DNA from: Xanthomonas theicola
Lineage (GTDB): Bacteria > Pseudomonadota > Gammaproteobacteria > Xanthomonadales > Xanthomonadaceae
Assembly: GCF_014236795.1 (NCBI RefSeq)
Contig: NZ_CP049017.1
Location: 1,156,001-1,220,000 of the forward strand
Direction of reading: 5' to 3'
Length of the DNA: 64,000 nucleotides
Of this stretch, positions 17,437 through 26,415 are shown piece by piece. The position numbers were made by a program, and so were the translations under genes. Under the pieces are notes generated by a model that ran no database searches, was not told where the DNA came from, and worked only from the letters and a program-made list of their open reading frames with translations. Each line of letters starts with the position of its first letter. Positions within the stretch are counted from its first letter, which is position 1.

Positions 17437-17964
17437 TCACCACCAGCCGCGGCCCCAGCCCCAGCGCGGGCCCCAAGGATCCCACGGCCCCCAGGGACCG
17501 TACGGGTAGGCGGGCACCACGTCGACCTGACGCACCACCGGCCACAGGTAGACCACGTCGGCGCTGATCTTCGGCAGGCGGTAGTCGTACTCGCCGATGC
17601 GGGTGCTCTCGTAGCCGGAGACGTGGCCGATGAAGGTCACCTCACGTCCGGGCTCGAACACCGCCGGGTCGTAGAAGCCGGCACGGCAGGCGACGAAGCG
17701 GCCGTCGCTGGCGTCGGCCGAATCGCTGTCCGGACGGCCGCTGGCGCTCAGCGGCCGCGACAGCATCTGGAAGCAGGTCTCGCCCTGGCCGGGCTTGGTC
17801 TGGATGATCTTGCCGCCCCAGCGCACCGAGGCGCCGACCTGCTGGCCGGCGACCGAGTCGCGCGGGGTGACGGTGGCGAACTGGCCTTGCAGCGGCTTGG
17901 GCGCGGTCGCGCAGGCGCCCAGGACGAGAACGGCCATGACGGGCAACAGCAATCGGATCTTCAT
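17437..17964 (-). CDS. Slp-family outer-membrane lipoprotein
   Basis: The 175-residue lipoprotein has the signal sequence MKIRLLLPVMAVLVLGAC with a lipobox ending at Cys18, then the Slp domain (VRWGGKIIQTKPGQGETCFQ; FYDPAVFEPGREVTFIGHV; YDYRLPKISADVVYLWP). Slp proteins are starvation- and stationary-phase-associated outer-membrane lipoproteins. The C-terminus is an odd Trp/Gly/Pro-rich tail (PYGPWGPWDPWGPRWGWGR). Its ATG overlaps the tgpA stop (ATGA at 17961-17964), which suggests translational coupling to the upstream gene. Confidence 0.9.
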   Translation of the reverse strand: MKIRLLLPVMAVLVLGACATAPKPLQGQFATVTPRDSVAGQQVGASVRWGGKIIQTKPGQGETCFQMLSRPLSASGRPDSDSADASDGRFVACRAGFYDPAVFEPGREVTFIGHVSGYESTRIGEYDYRLPKISADVVYLWPVVRQVDVVPAYPYGPWGPWDPWGPRWGWGRGWW

Positions 17965-19907
17965 CGAAATGCTCCGGTGTGCGGACGGTGCCTGCGCAGG
18001 TCGCGCAACAATGAAGCGCTGTCCGAATCGGCGCCAGCGTAGCGCGAATCGGCGAAACGTTGGCTGAGCGAAAGCAGCGCCGGATCGGGCATCACCCGGT
18101 GTACACGCTGCGCCCACGTCAGCGCCGGTTCGTGCGCCTCGCGGCCCAGGCCGAGCCGTGCGTAGCGCCGGCCCAGCCGCCGCCAGGCGCGCAGCAGCGG
18201 GTCGCGCTCGCGTTCGCCGCGGGCCAGCAGCCAGGCCATCCAGCCCAGCACCAGCGCCGCGAAGCCGGCGAACAGCGCGACCAACTGCGCCGGCTCCAAC
18301 TTGGCGATGCCCAGATTGCTCAGCAGCCGTTGCTGGCGGTTGGCGTCGAACGACAGCACCAGGTCGTTCCAGCCGCGGCGCAGCCAGTCGCCGACGTCGC
18401 GCAGCTGCCAGCTGGCGCCGCCCTGGGCGCCGGCGCCGGCGCCCAGGCGGTCCTCCAGGGTGTCGTAGATGCGTTCCGGGGCGACCGCGGCGGTCGGATC
18501 CACGCGTACCCAGCCGCGCTGCGGCAGCCATACCTCGGCCCAGGCGTGGGCGTCCATGCGCCGCACCACCCAGTAGCCGCCCAATGGATTGCGGATGCCG
18601 CCGGCGTAGCCGGTGACCACCCGCGCGGGGATCCCGGCGCCGCGCATCAGCACCACGAAGGCGGAACTGAAGTGCTGGCAGAAACCGGCCTTCTGCTCGA
18701 ACAGGAATTCGTCGACACCGTCGCGGCCGGGCAGCGGCGTGTCCAGGGTGTAGCCGAAGTCGCGGCGGATCCATTGCAGCGCACGCGCCACGATCGCGGC
18801 GTCGTCGGCGCCGGCCTGCTGCCGCCACTGCCGGGCCAGGGCCAGGGTGCGCGGGTTGTAACCCGGCGGCAGCGCCAGCGCGCGCTGGCGCTGGGCCGGC
18901 GCCAACTCGGTCTCGAAGCGCAGCGGCGGCGCCGAGCGCAGCCGCCAGCGTGTCAGCGCGCTGAGCGGGCGCTCGGTGTGCAGGACGTAGTCGGCGGACA
19001 CGCGGCTGCCGTCCGGCGCCTGCAGCGGAAGGTCCAGCGCGACCAGCTGGCGGCGGTCGGTCGGCTCGACCTCGATCTGGTAGTCCCATGCGACCGCGCC
19101 GGTGCGCACCGGCGGGGCCGGCAGGGACACGTTGCCGCGTTGCGCGCGCCACGTGCTGCCGTCGAAATCCCACAGCACCGGTCCGCGCCAGTAGCGCTGG
19201 GCCGGCGCGGGCGCGGGGCCGAAGAACTGCACGCGCAACGCCGGGGTGTCGTCGGCCATCAGGTCCAGCCACTGCGCGGGGCTCATCGTGTCCGCCAGGC
19301 CGGGCCGCGCCAGCGCGCGCTCGGGGATGCCCCACAGCGGCGCGCCCAGCCGCGGGAACAGCCAGAACGCGGTCAGCGCCAGCGGCAGGCCGAGCGCCAG
19401 CAGCCGGCCGACGCCGCGCACCTGGCCGCGCAGCGGATGGCGGCCGCTGTGTCCCTCCTGGTCGGCCAGGCGCTGCATGCATAACAGCGCGGCGATCACC
19501 GCGGCCAATGCCAGGAGCATCGTCGACGGGCCCTGGTCGAGCAGGAACGCGGCGAACGGTGCGAACAGGGCGAAGCCGAGCAAGCTGCGCGCGTCGCGCA
19601 GCGTCTTCAGTTCCGACGGCTTGATCGCCAGCATCGCCGCGAGCATGGCGCAGCCGGTATCGCGGCCGAAACGCATGCCGACCTGCCAGTAGATCGCCGC
19701 CAGCATCGCCGCCACCAGCAGCAGGCGCAGCGCGGCCGGCAGCGGCCGCCACGCCGAACTGGCGCCGATCAGCACCGCAGCCAGCGCGAACACCAGCGCC
19801 AGCGTCGCGGGCAACTGCAACAGCAGTGGCAGCAACGCCAGCATGCCGGCAGCGAGCGCCCAGTGGCGGCTGCTGGCGTTCAGCGCGGGCGAGTGCGGCT
19901 CAGCCAT
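17961..19907 (-). CDS. TgpA-like membrane transglutaminase
   Basis: The 648-residue protein combines N-terminal membrane helices (DUF3488; about residues 15-185), a periplasmic transglutaminase-like domain and a last membrane helix near 555, followed by a cytoplasmic DUF4129-like tail. Catalytic residues are Cys in KAGFCQHFSSAF, His in MDAHAWAEVW and Asp in GWVRVDPTA. TgpA of Pseudomonas is essential, and such proteins are thought to act at the cell envelope. It is the third gene of moxR-DUF58-tgpA-slp and overlaps DUF58 by 8 bp. The start MAEPHSPAL was chosen because the longer frame runs through the DUF58 gene. Confidence 0.9.
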   Translation of the reverse strand: MAEPHSPALNASSRHWALAAGMLALLPLLLQLPATLALVFALAAVLIGASSAWRPLPAALRLLLVAAMLAAIYWQVGMRFGRDTGCAMLAAMLAIKPSELKTLRDARSLLGFALFAPFAAFLLDQGPSTMLLALAAVIAALLCMQRLADQEGHSGRHPLRGQVRGVGRLLALGLPLALTAFWLFPRLGAPLWGIPERALARPGLADTMSPAQWLDLMADDTPALRVQFFGPAPAPAQRYWRGPVLWDFDGSTWRAQRGNVSLPAPPVRTGAVAWDYQIEVEPTDRRQLVALDLPLQAPDGSRVSADYVLHTERPLSALTRWRLRSAPPLRFETELAPAQRQRALALPPGYNPRTLALARQWRQQAGADDAAIVARALQWIRRDFGYTLDTPLPGRDGVDEFLFEQKAGFCQHFSSAFVVLMRGAGIPARVVTGYAGGIRNPLGGYWVVRRMDAHAWAEVWLPQRGWVRVDPTAAVAPERIYDTLEDRLGAGAGAQGGASWQLRDVGDWLRRGWNDLVLSFDANRQQRLLSNLGIAKLEPAQLVALFAGFAALVLGWMAWLLARGERERDPLLRAWRRLGRRYARLGLGREAHEPALTWAQRVHRVMPDPALLSLSQRFADSRYAGADSDSASLLRDLRRHRPHTGAFR

Positions 19908-20856
19908 GGGGCAGCAGTGCCAGCGCGCGCTGGCACAGGTGCCGGTGCTGCGGGCCGCGGCCCGGCCCCAGCGGCGGCTGTCCCGGCAGCAGCAGGCGGT
20001 AGCGGCGGCCGTCGCGCTCGGCCTCGTCGACCCAGCGCGCCAGCCGCGCGATGCGCCGCTCGTAGGGCAATCCCGGCAGGGTCCGCCAGTCCAGCACCAC
20101 GTCCACGCCGACCGGGCGCTCGTACTCGCGCACCAGCAGCGTGTCGCGGCGCGCCGAGTGCTTCCAGGAGATTGCGCGCGGCGTATCGCCGGCGCGGTAC
20201 GGGCGCAACTGGTGCAGTTCCTCGCCCAGCGCGTGCAGCCGGGTCTGGGTCGGGGTGCCGGCGCCGGACGGCAGCGGCGGCCCGTCCGCCTCCGGTTGCG
20301 GGTAGACCAACAGCGGCGTGTCCGGCCAGAACCAGGCCCAGGCGCGCAGCAGGCCCAGCGGCTGGGTGGTGGAAATCCGGATGCGCTGCAGGTCGAGCCA
20401 GCCGCGGCGCTCGGTGGGCAGTTGCAGGTCGGCTTCGTTGCCGCCGTCGCCGTGCAGCGCCAGGTAGGTGTGCTGGCGGGCATGGGCCACGCGCAGGCCG
20501 CGCCGGGGCCGGGCGTCGCCGGCGGCCAGGGCCAGCCGCAGCCGCAGCGGCGTGCCGGCCGCCACCGGCTCTGCCGACAGCGCCTCCAGGCGCAACCCCG
20601 ACAGCTGCAAGTGGGCCATGATCGCGCTGGCGATGGCGGCCGCGCCGAGCAGCATCGCCAGCAGCAAGGCGGGGTTGTTGTTGTAGTTCAGCGCGCCGAG
20701 CAGCATCGTCCCGAGCAACAGTGCGATGAAGCCGCCGAACGGCGTGGGCAGGATGTAGATCCGGCGCCGGTCCAGCCGCACCGGCAGGGCTTCGGGATCG
20801 CGCGGCCGCGCCAGCCGTGCCAGTGCCCGACGCCACTCGCGCAGCCGTGACCGCAT
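19900..20856 (-). CDS. DUF58 domain protein of the tgpA cluster
   Basis: The 318-residue protein has two N-terminal membrane helices (TPFGGFIALLLGTMLLGALNY; LLAMLLGAAAIASAIM) and a C-terminal DUF58 region with the signature LRPYRAGDTPRAISWKHSAR and REYERPVGVDVVLDWRTLPG. DUF58 proteins have a vWA-like fold and nearly always follow a MoxR ATPase gene, which is thought to act on them. Only 5 bp separate it from moxR. A second DUF58 gene of the shorter kind is at 34589-35578. Confidence 0.9.
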   Translation of the reverse strand: MRSRLREWRRALARLARPRDPEALPVRLDRRRIYILPTPFGGFIALLLGTMLLGALNYNNNPALLLAMLLGAAAIASAIMAHLQLSGLRLEALSAEPVAAGTPLRLRLALAAGDARPRRGLRVAHARQHTYLALHGDGGNEADLQLPTERRGWLDLQRIRISTTQPLGLLRAWAWFWPDTPLLVYPQPEADGPPLPSGAGTPTQTRLHALGEELHQLRPYRAGDTPRAISWKHSARRDTLLVREYERPVGVDVVLDWRTLPGLPYERRIARLARWVDEAERDGRRYRLLLPGQPPLGPGRGPQHRHLCQRALALLPHG

Positions 20857-20861
20857 CGGCG

Positions 20862-21815
20862 TCAGTCCACCGCGACGTTGTGCAGGATCGCCTTGGCCAG
20901 CGCTTGTCCGGAAGCCGATTCCTGTTCGGCCACCAGCCGGTGTTCGGCCACGGCCACGAACAGCGCCTGCACGTCTTCGGGCAGCGCATGCGCGCGGCCG
21001 AGCAGCAGGGCGTGCGCCTTGGCCGCGCGCAGCAGCGCGATGCCGGCGCGCGGCGACAGGCCCACGCGCACGCCGGGATGCTGGCGGCTGCGCGCGAGCA
21101 GCGCCTGCACGTAGCCGACCAGCGCGTCGCTGACGTGGATCCGCTCCACGCTGTGCCGCAGCGTGGCCATGTCGGTGTCGCCGAGCCGCGGCCGCGCCTG
21201 CGCGATCAAGTCGCGGCGGTCGCTGCCGCTGAGCAGCGCGCGCTCGGACTCGGCGCTGGGATAGCCCAGCGCCAGCCGCAGCAGGAACCGATCCAGCTGC
21301 GAATCGGGCAGCGGGAAGGTGCCCGACAGGTCGACCGGATTCTGCGTGGCGATGACGAAGAACGGCGCCGGCAGCGGGTGGGTCGTTCCGTCCAGCGTCA
21401 CTTGTTGTTCGGCCATCGCTTCCAGCAGCGCGCTCTGGGTGCGCGGCGGCGCGCGGTTGATCTCGTCGGCGAGCAGCACGTGGGCGAACACCGGGCCGGG
21501 ATGGAACTGGAACTGGCGCGATTGCGCGTCGTACACCGACACCCCGAGCACATCGGCCGGCAGCAGGTCGGAGGTGAACTGCACGCGCTGGAAGCTCAAT
21601 CCCAGGCTCGCGGCCAGCGCGTGCGCCAGCGTGGTCTTGCCCAGCCCGGGCAGGTCCTCGATCAGCAGATGTCCACCGGACAGCAGCGCGACAAAGGCCA
21701 TCCGCACCTGCTGCGGTTTGCCCAGCACCAGCGCATTGACCTGTTGCTGGGCCTGTGCGAGCGCCTGGCGCAGCGTATCGGTTAGCATTTCCGGCAAGCG
21801 GGGCGGACTAGGCAT
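20862..21815 (-). CDS. MoxR-family AAA+ ATPase (tgpA cluster)
   Basis: The 317-residue AAA+ ATPase of the MoxR class has the Walker A DLPGLGKTTLA, the Walker B LLADEINRAPPRTQSALLEA, sensor 1 in VIATQNPVDLSGTFPLP and the arginine-finger region QLDRFLLRL. MoxR proteins are chaperone-like and act on vWA/DUF58 partners. The gene heads the moxR-DUF58-tgpA-slp operon and is divergent from the glycosyltransferase gene with 36 bp between them. An internal ATG at 21788 (MLTDTL) is a possible start. Confidence 0.92.
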   Translation of the reverse strand: MPSPPRLPEMLTDTLRQALAQAQQQVNALVLGKPQQVRMAFVALLSGGHLLIEDLPGLGKTTLAHALAASLGLSFQRVQFTSDLLPADVLGVSVYDAQSRQFQFHPGPVFAHVLLADEINRAPPRTQSALLEAMAEQQVTLDGTTHPLPAPFFVIATQNPVDLSGTFPLPDSQLDRFLLRLALGYPSAESERALLSGSDRRDLIAQARPRLGDTDMATLRHSVERIHVSDALVGYVQALLARSRQHPGVRVGLSPRAGIALLRAAKAHALLLGRAHALPEDVQALFVAVAEHRLVAEQESASGQALAKAILHNVAVD

Positions 21816-21851
21816 CGCATTCTCGCAACGGTTTAGGGGAGTTTAAGGCCA

Positions 21852-23726
21852 ATGCAAGGCGAACAACGTGCACGCAGCGTCTTCATGGTGCTGTGGACGC
21901 TGGTCACGGCAGTCAAGCTGCTGACGGCCGCGCGCCTGCCCTTGTTCGTCGACGAGGCGTTCTATTGGCAGGAGGGCCAGCACCTGGCCGCCGCCTATTC
22001 GGACCTGCCTGGGCTGACCGCCTGGCTGGCGCGGCTGGGCGTGGCGCTCGGCGGCGATCACCTGCTGGCGCTGCGCGCGCCGTTCCTGGCGCTGTCGGCG
22101 CTGATGCCATGGCTGATCGCGCGCATCGCCACGCGCTGGTTCGGCGCGGTCGCCGGCTGGCGCGCCGGCAGCCTGACCCTGCTGATGCCGCTGTCGGGCA
22201 CGCTTGGCATCCTGGCCCTGCCGGACGTGCCGATGGCGCTGGCGACGATCCTGTGCATGGACGCCAGTGCGCGGCTGCTGCGCCAGATCGACGCGATGAG
22301 CGCGGTGGAGCTGGCCCTGGGGCTGACCCTGGGCGCGCTGAGTCATTATCGCTTCGCTGGGGTGATCGGGGTCGGCGCGATCGCGCTGCTGCTGATCCCG
22401 CAGGGCCGGCGCATGCTGCGCGATCCGCAGGTGTGGGTGGCGCTGGCGATCGGCATCGTCGCCTGGCTGCCGTTGCTGGCATGGAATGCCGACAACGGCG
22501 AGGCCGGGGTCAAGTTCCAGTTGATCGATCGGCATCCGTGGAGTTTCCAGCCTGACGGCATCGCGTTCGTGCTGATCCAGGGGCTGCTGGTCACGCCATT
22601 GCTGGCGGTGGCGATGTGGAAGGTCGCGCTGGTGGCCACGCGCGGCGGCAGCAGCGGCGGCGCGCGCGTGCAGTGGCGCTATTTCGGCCTGCTCGGCGGC
22701 GTGTCCACGCTAGGCATCTTCCTGCTCGGCTTCTTCACCGACGCCGAGCGCATCAGTTTCCATTGGCCGTTGCCGGGCTACCTGGCCCTGCTGGTCGCCG
22801 CCCCGGTGATCCTCAACGGCTGGCCGAAGCGGCTGCGCTGCGCGACCTGGCTGCTGAGCGGGCTCGGCCTGGCCGCCGCGTTCGGCTACTACCTGGCCGT
22901 GTCGGTGCCGTCGGTGCGCGAGCATGCCGCCGGCGACAAGTATTACCCGCGCAACTTCGTCGGCTGGCAGCCGTTGGCCTCGGCGGTCCGCCGCAAGCTG
23001 GCATCGATGCCGGCGGGCACGCAGATCCTGGCCGACAACTTCAAGGTCGCTGCCGAACTCGGTTTCGCGCTGGGCGACGCCGGCATCCAGACGCTGCCGC
23101 ACCCGATGAACGACAAGCATGGGCGCAGTGCGCAGCTGCGCCAGTGGGGGCTGCTCAGCGACGGCCGCCGCGACGGGCCGCGGTTGCTGGTGCTGTCGCC
23201 CAGCGACATGAAGTACCGGTTGCTGCTGCAGCGCTACCACGCGGTCTGCGCGCTGGTCGGCCCGCTGCCGCCGCCGGAGGTGGTGTCCAGCGACCACGGC
23301 GGGCAGCGCTTTCTGCTGTTCGCGCTGCCCGCGCAGCGCCTGTCCGGGCCGTGCACGACGCCGGCGATGGCCTGGTTCGACACGCCGGACGTGGGCGCCA
23401 GGGTGGCGCGCAGCTTCGAGGTGTCCGGCTGGGCGTTCAAGGACGGCGTGGGCATCGCCCGGGTCGAGGTGCTGCTCGACGGCAAGGTCGCCGCGCAGGC
23501 GCATTACGGCGAGGCCTACGACGTCACCGCGTTCTGGAAGATCTCCACCGATCCCGGCCATCCGAACGTCGGCTTCCGCGCGGAACTGGACGCCCGCGGA
23601 TTGGTGCAGGGAACGCACTGGCTCGGCCTGCGCCTGCACGGCCGCGACGGCAGCGTCGAGGACTGGTGGGAGCAGCCGATTATGTTCGATACGCGCAAAG
23701 GACAATCCATTGCGCCTCGAGATTGA
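21852..23726 (+). CDS. ArnT/GT39-like membrane glycosyltransferase with C-terminal Ig-like domain
   Basis: The 624-residue polytopic protein opens with the GT-C signature: after a first helix comes FVDEAFYWQEGQHLAAAY, where the DE pair is the likely catalytic site of PMT/ArnT enzymes, then SDLPGLTAWLARLG. About ten membrane segments run to residue 345, and a periplasmic region follows. Unusually, residues about 515-615 form an extra domain with the pattern SFEVSGWAFKDGVGIARVEV, matching bacterial Ig-like modules often fused to glycosyltransferases or surface proteins. It probably moves a sugar from a polyprenyl carrier to an envelope glycan; the acceptor is unknown. The GT2 relic at 25745-26310 may once have supplied the donor. 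Confidence 0.8.
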   Translation: MQGEQRARSVFMVLWTLVTAVKLLTAARLPLFVDEAFYWQEGQHLAAAYSDLPGLTAWLARLGVALGGDHLLALRAPFLALSALMPWLIARIATRWFGAVAGWRAGSLTLLMPLSGTLGILALPDVPMALATILCMDASARLLRQIDAMSAVELALGLTLGALSHYRFAGVIGVGAIALLLIPQGRRMLRDPQVWVALAIGIVAWLPLLAWNADNGEAGVKFQLIDRHPWSFQPDGIAFVLIQGLLVTPLLAVAMWKVALVATRGGSSGGARVQWRYFGLLGGVSTLGIFLLGFFTDAERISFHWPLPGYLALLVAAPVILNGWPKRLRCATWLLSGLGLAAAFGYYLAVSVPSVREHAAGDKYYPRNFVGWQPLASAVRRKLASMPAGTQILADNFKVAAELGFALGDAGIQTLPHPMNDKHGRSAQLRQWGLLSDGRRDGPRLLVLSPSDMKYRLLLQRYHAVCALVGPLPPPEVVSSDHGGQRFLLFALPAQRLSGPCTTPAMAWFDTPDVGARVARSFEVSGWAFKDGVGIARVEVLLDGKVAAQAHYGEAYDVTAFWKISTDPGHPNVGFRAELDARGLVQGTHWLGLRLHGRDGSVEDWWEQPIMFDTRKGQSIAPRD

Positions 23727-24334
23727 TTTGCTGACAGCGGGTTCAATTTCGTACCGCAACACTACAGGACGTGATGGCCAGTTGTTCAAGCGACCTGCGC
23801 AAGCGCCGTAGGCAACCACGCCTGCTTGGCCTGCGCGATGGTACGAGCGCGGGGGTGGCAGCACTGAAAATGCCAACGGATCGACCAACCAGTCCTTGCC
23901 GCGGCCTGCCGGTTTCAGTGCAATGAGCGATACTTGCTGCGCATGGATCGAGCAGCGGTTCTGTAACCGTCCACGCAATAGGCCTGGACTCAACAGGCTG
24001 CTGAAATACTTATCTCCGGGGTGAATTTTGATACGTTTCCCGCCCAAAATGACGCACGCCAAACGAAAGGTCATTGACTTTCGATGGCTGTCGACCAGTA
24101 TTTCAGCAGCCTGTCAAGACACCCCCGCAGTTTGCTCTGGGGATTTTTCCTCGGTTGTGCTGCGAACCAGAGTTGAATCCATTATGGATATTACGAGACA
24201 ATGCCGGACCGTGATCCGGTCGGCCGGTTTTGAATGGTGTCGTGCCTCACTGAGCACATATCCGGATGGCGTCTGACGGAGGCGTGGCCTTGTGCTTTCT
24301 GAATGAAAATTGCCCCGAAATCCAAGGTGAAGGG
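23727..24334. other. intergenic region carrying a MITE
   Basis: The 608 bp hold no gene I can support. The only clear structure is the 120-bp inverted-repeat element at 23994-24113. The remainder has lower GC than the core genes and shows no recognisable coding similarity. Confidence 0.6.
23994..24113. mobile_element. 120-bp MITE-like element
   Basis: The ends are perfect 17-bp inverted repeats (CAGGCTGCTGAAATACT), and the element is flanked by the 4-bp direct repeat TCAA (23990-23993 and 24114-24117). The interior of about 86 bp is non-coding. It has the size and form of a non-autonomous element moved by a transposase in trans; the parent family is not identified here. Confidence 0.75.
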
Positions 24335-25687
24335 ATGTATATCTGCAGCGCTGGTGCTCATATGGTCCGCGGCATCGGCTCGGCGCCCGCATTTCTAGGC
24401 CGCTCCAGTCAAGCAAAGCCGGCTGGCGCCTGGTGGATGTTCGCGTTCGGGGCGATCGTCCTGACTTGGTTGACGCTGACATGGCGTATTCCGCTCCTGC
24501 TTTGGGATAATATCGACCTAGTGCCGATCTACCAAGCTTGGGAAGAGGGCCGCCTGGGGAGTTCGGATTTCTGGAAGGTTCACGACGGCAGCCATTTGCA
24601 TTCTGCCGCCTATGCGATCCTGCTGCTCACCACTCGCGCATCTGGCGGCCAGACCTGGCTGGATTGCCTGGTGAGCATGGCCTTGCTCGGCCTTTGCGGC
24701 GCCATTCTCCTTCGCATGGCGCTGCGCGATTTCGGCGCGCGGCTGCACCGCGGTTGGTTGTGGGTGTTCGTGTTCTTGGCGTTGTATCCCGGGCATTTGA
24801 TCAACCTGCAGTGGGGATGGCAGGTCGCCGTGTTCGTCGGGTTGCTGGGATGCATCGCGCCTGTCTATCTGTTGACTGCTCCCAGGCTCACCTGGGGAGC
24901 AAACCTGTTGGCCGTGATTTTGGCAGTGGCCGGAGTATTCGGCTTTTCCACCACGTTGGTGGCGTTTCCGGTGGCGGTGGGGTTGATCGTGCTGCATCGC
25001 ACTTCTTCCGCCGCCAGGCGCCTGGGCATGTGTGCCCCATGGCTGGCGGCCCTGGCCTTGCTTGTGGCGCTGCTGCATCGTGGTAAAGCTGGTGCGTTCG
25101 TCCAGAAACTGGAGGCCGGTCCTTTCGTTGGATATGTGTTCAACTACCTGGGAGGTGGCGTGATGCACTTCTCGAACGAAGTGGCCCCGGTGTTTGCGGC
25201 GATCGCGCTGGGCTACGCGCTCTGGGTGAGCGTGCGTATGCGCTTGCATCCGTCGCTCTTGCCGTGGTTGAGCCTGATGGCAATGGGCGTAGGTTTTGCG
25301 ATATTGACCGCTTGCGGACGCGCGACGCTGTTTGGTGCCGGGCATGGCTTCGCGATCCGTTATGCGAGTTTCTCCATCTGGTTTTGGATTGGTTGGCTCG
25401 GCGTCATGCTCGTCGGCTTCCGGGATTCCCGTGCCTGGACGTTGGTGCGCGGGTTACTGCTGTTGTTCGTTGCGGCATCGATCTTCAATGGGCTGCATCT
25501 GGCCAGGAAAGCGATGAAGATCGCAGAGCACTCGCGGCAGATCGCTATGCAGATCCGGGAAGATTACCCGCATATCGACCGGGCCGTTCTGTCCGAGGCG
25601 TATGATTGGCGTGCAGGCGTCGCCGAGGAGCAGCTGAGGATCTGGCATGCGCACGGCTACGCTCCGTTCCAAGACGGGCGCCGCTAG
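24335..25687 (+). CDS. polytopic membrane protein, unknown function
   Basis: I do not recognise this 450-residue protein. It has about 10 hydrophobic segments (WWMFAFGAIVLTWLTLTW near residue 32; a cluster through residue 390), large Trp content and a soluble C-terminal tail (HIDRAVLSEAYDWRAGVAEE). The layout of a first helix, a long loop with DNIDLVPIYQAWEEGRLG and then many helices resembles GT-C or O-antigen-related membrane proteins. The neighbours, a GT39-like gene and a GT2 relic, fit a role in surface glycan synthesis. The ATG at 24335 follows GAAGGG; the frame is open from 24266, but the added residues look non-native. Confidence 0.6.
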   Translation: MYICSAGAHMVRGIGSAPAFLGRSSQAKPAGAWWMFAFGAIVLTWLTLTWRIPLLLWDNIDLVPIYQAWEEGRLGSSDFWKVHDGSHLHSAAYAILLLTTRASGGQTWLDCLVSMALLGLCGAILLRMALRDFGARLHRGWLWVFVFLALYPGHLINLQWGWQVAVFVGLLGCIAPVYLLTAPRLTWGANLLAVILAVAGVFGFSTTLVAFPVAVGLIVLHRTSSAARRLGMCAPWLAALALLVALLHRGKAGAFVQKLEAGPFVGYVFNYLGGGVMHFSNEVAPVFAAIALGYALWVSVRMRLHPSLLPWLSLMAMGVGFAILTACGRATLFGAGHGFAIRYASFSIWFWIGWLGVMLVGFRDSRAWTLVRGLLLLFVAASIFNGLHLARKAMKIAEHSRQIAMQIREDYPHIDRAVLSEAYDWRAGVAEEQLRIWHAHGYAPFQDGRR

Positions 25688-25744
25688 CGCCACGATCGCC
25701 AGAAAGGCGCTGCGTGGACCGCATGCACTGGACCGGGATATGAA

Positions 25745-26310
25745 ATGCAGGACGATCGCCCGACCGTGGCGGCGGCCTACAACGAAGCCGACAGCCTGCC
25801 TCTGCTGCATCCTCGCATCATGCAGGTGCTGGAGACGCTCGATGGCGTGCGTGGGCGCGCGCTGTACGTGGACGATGGCGTGACGATGACACCTGGCGCG
25901 TGATGTGCGGGTTGGCTGCTGTCAACTCCCTGGTCGAGGCGATTCGGCTTTCGCGCAACTTAGGCAAGGAGATAGCGCTGACCAGCGGCGCTGGATCATG
26001 TGGCCGAAGGCGCTGCCTTGATGCTTGATGCGGATGGACAGGATCCGCCCGAGTTGATTGCGCAATTCGTCGTGTACTGGCGGCAGGGCTTTCGGTACCC
26101 GAGTCGCGCGGGAGGGCGGGAGCTGGCTCAAAGAGGGCCTCGGCCGCGGCGTTCTGCCGAGTGATCGGCGGGCTGTCGAAAACGCCCATACCCACCAACA
26201 CCGCAGACTTCCGCCTGCTCTCGGCCAGGGCGCTGGGTGCTCTGCGCCAGTTGCGCGAACGCGGACGGTTCATGGGCACCTCGAACAACCTGGATTTTTG
26301 CCGTTTGAGA
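25745..26310 (+). pseudogene. GT2 (DPM1/GtrB-like) glycosyltransferase relic
   Basis: Fragments in different frames line up with a polyprenyl-phosphate sugar transferase. They are AAAYNEADSLPLLHPRI and ALYVDDG (frame 1), then after a shift near 25884 TWRVMCGLAAV and IRLSRNLGKEIALTSG, then LDHVAEGAALMLDADGQDPP after a second shift near 25990, and finally VIGGLSKTPIPTNTADFRLL near 26155. At least three frameshifts make it a pseudogene. The intact form would make an undecaprenyl-phosphate-linked sugar, the usual donor of GT-C enzymes such as the one at 21852-23726. The 3' end is lost near an IS5-family copy. Confidence 0.8.
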
Positions 26311-26415
26311 TGCTTGGTGAGGCGACGGGCACCGCCGCATCCTCTGGCTGGTGGCGCCCGAAGCCCCCCTTGTCATTTCAAACTCTGATTGCGGCCTGCC
26401 AGCCGCCGTTTCCGC

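Noticed and set aside
18060..19484. 474-codon plus-strand frame opposite tgpA
   Set aside because: The opposite strand encodes a transglutaminase with complete catalytic residues; this frame is only low-complexity Gln/Arg/His sequence.
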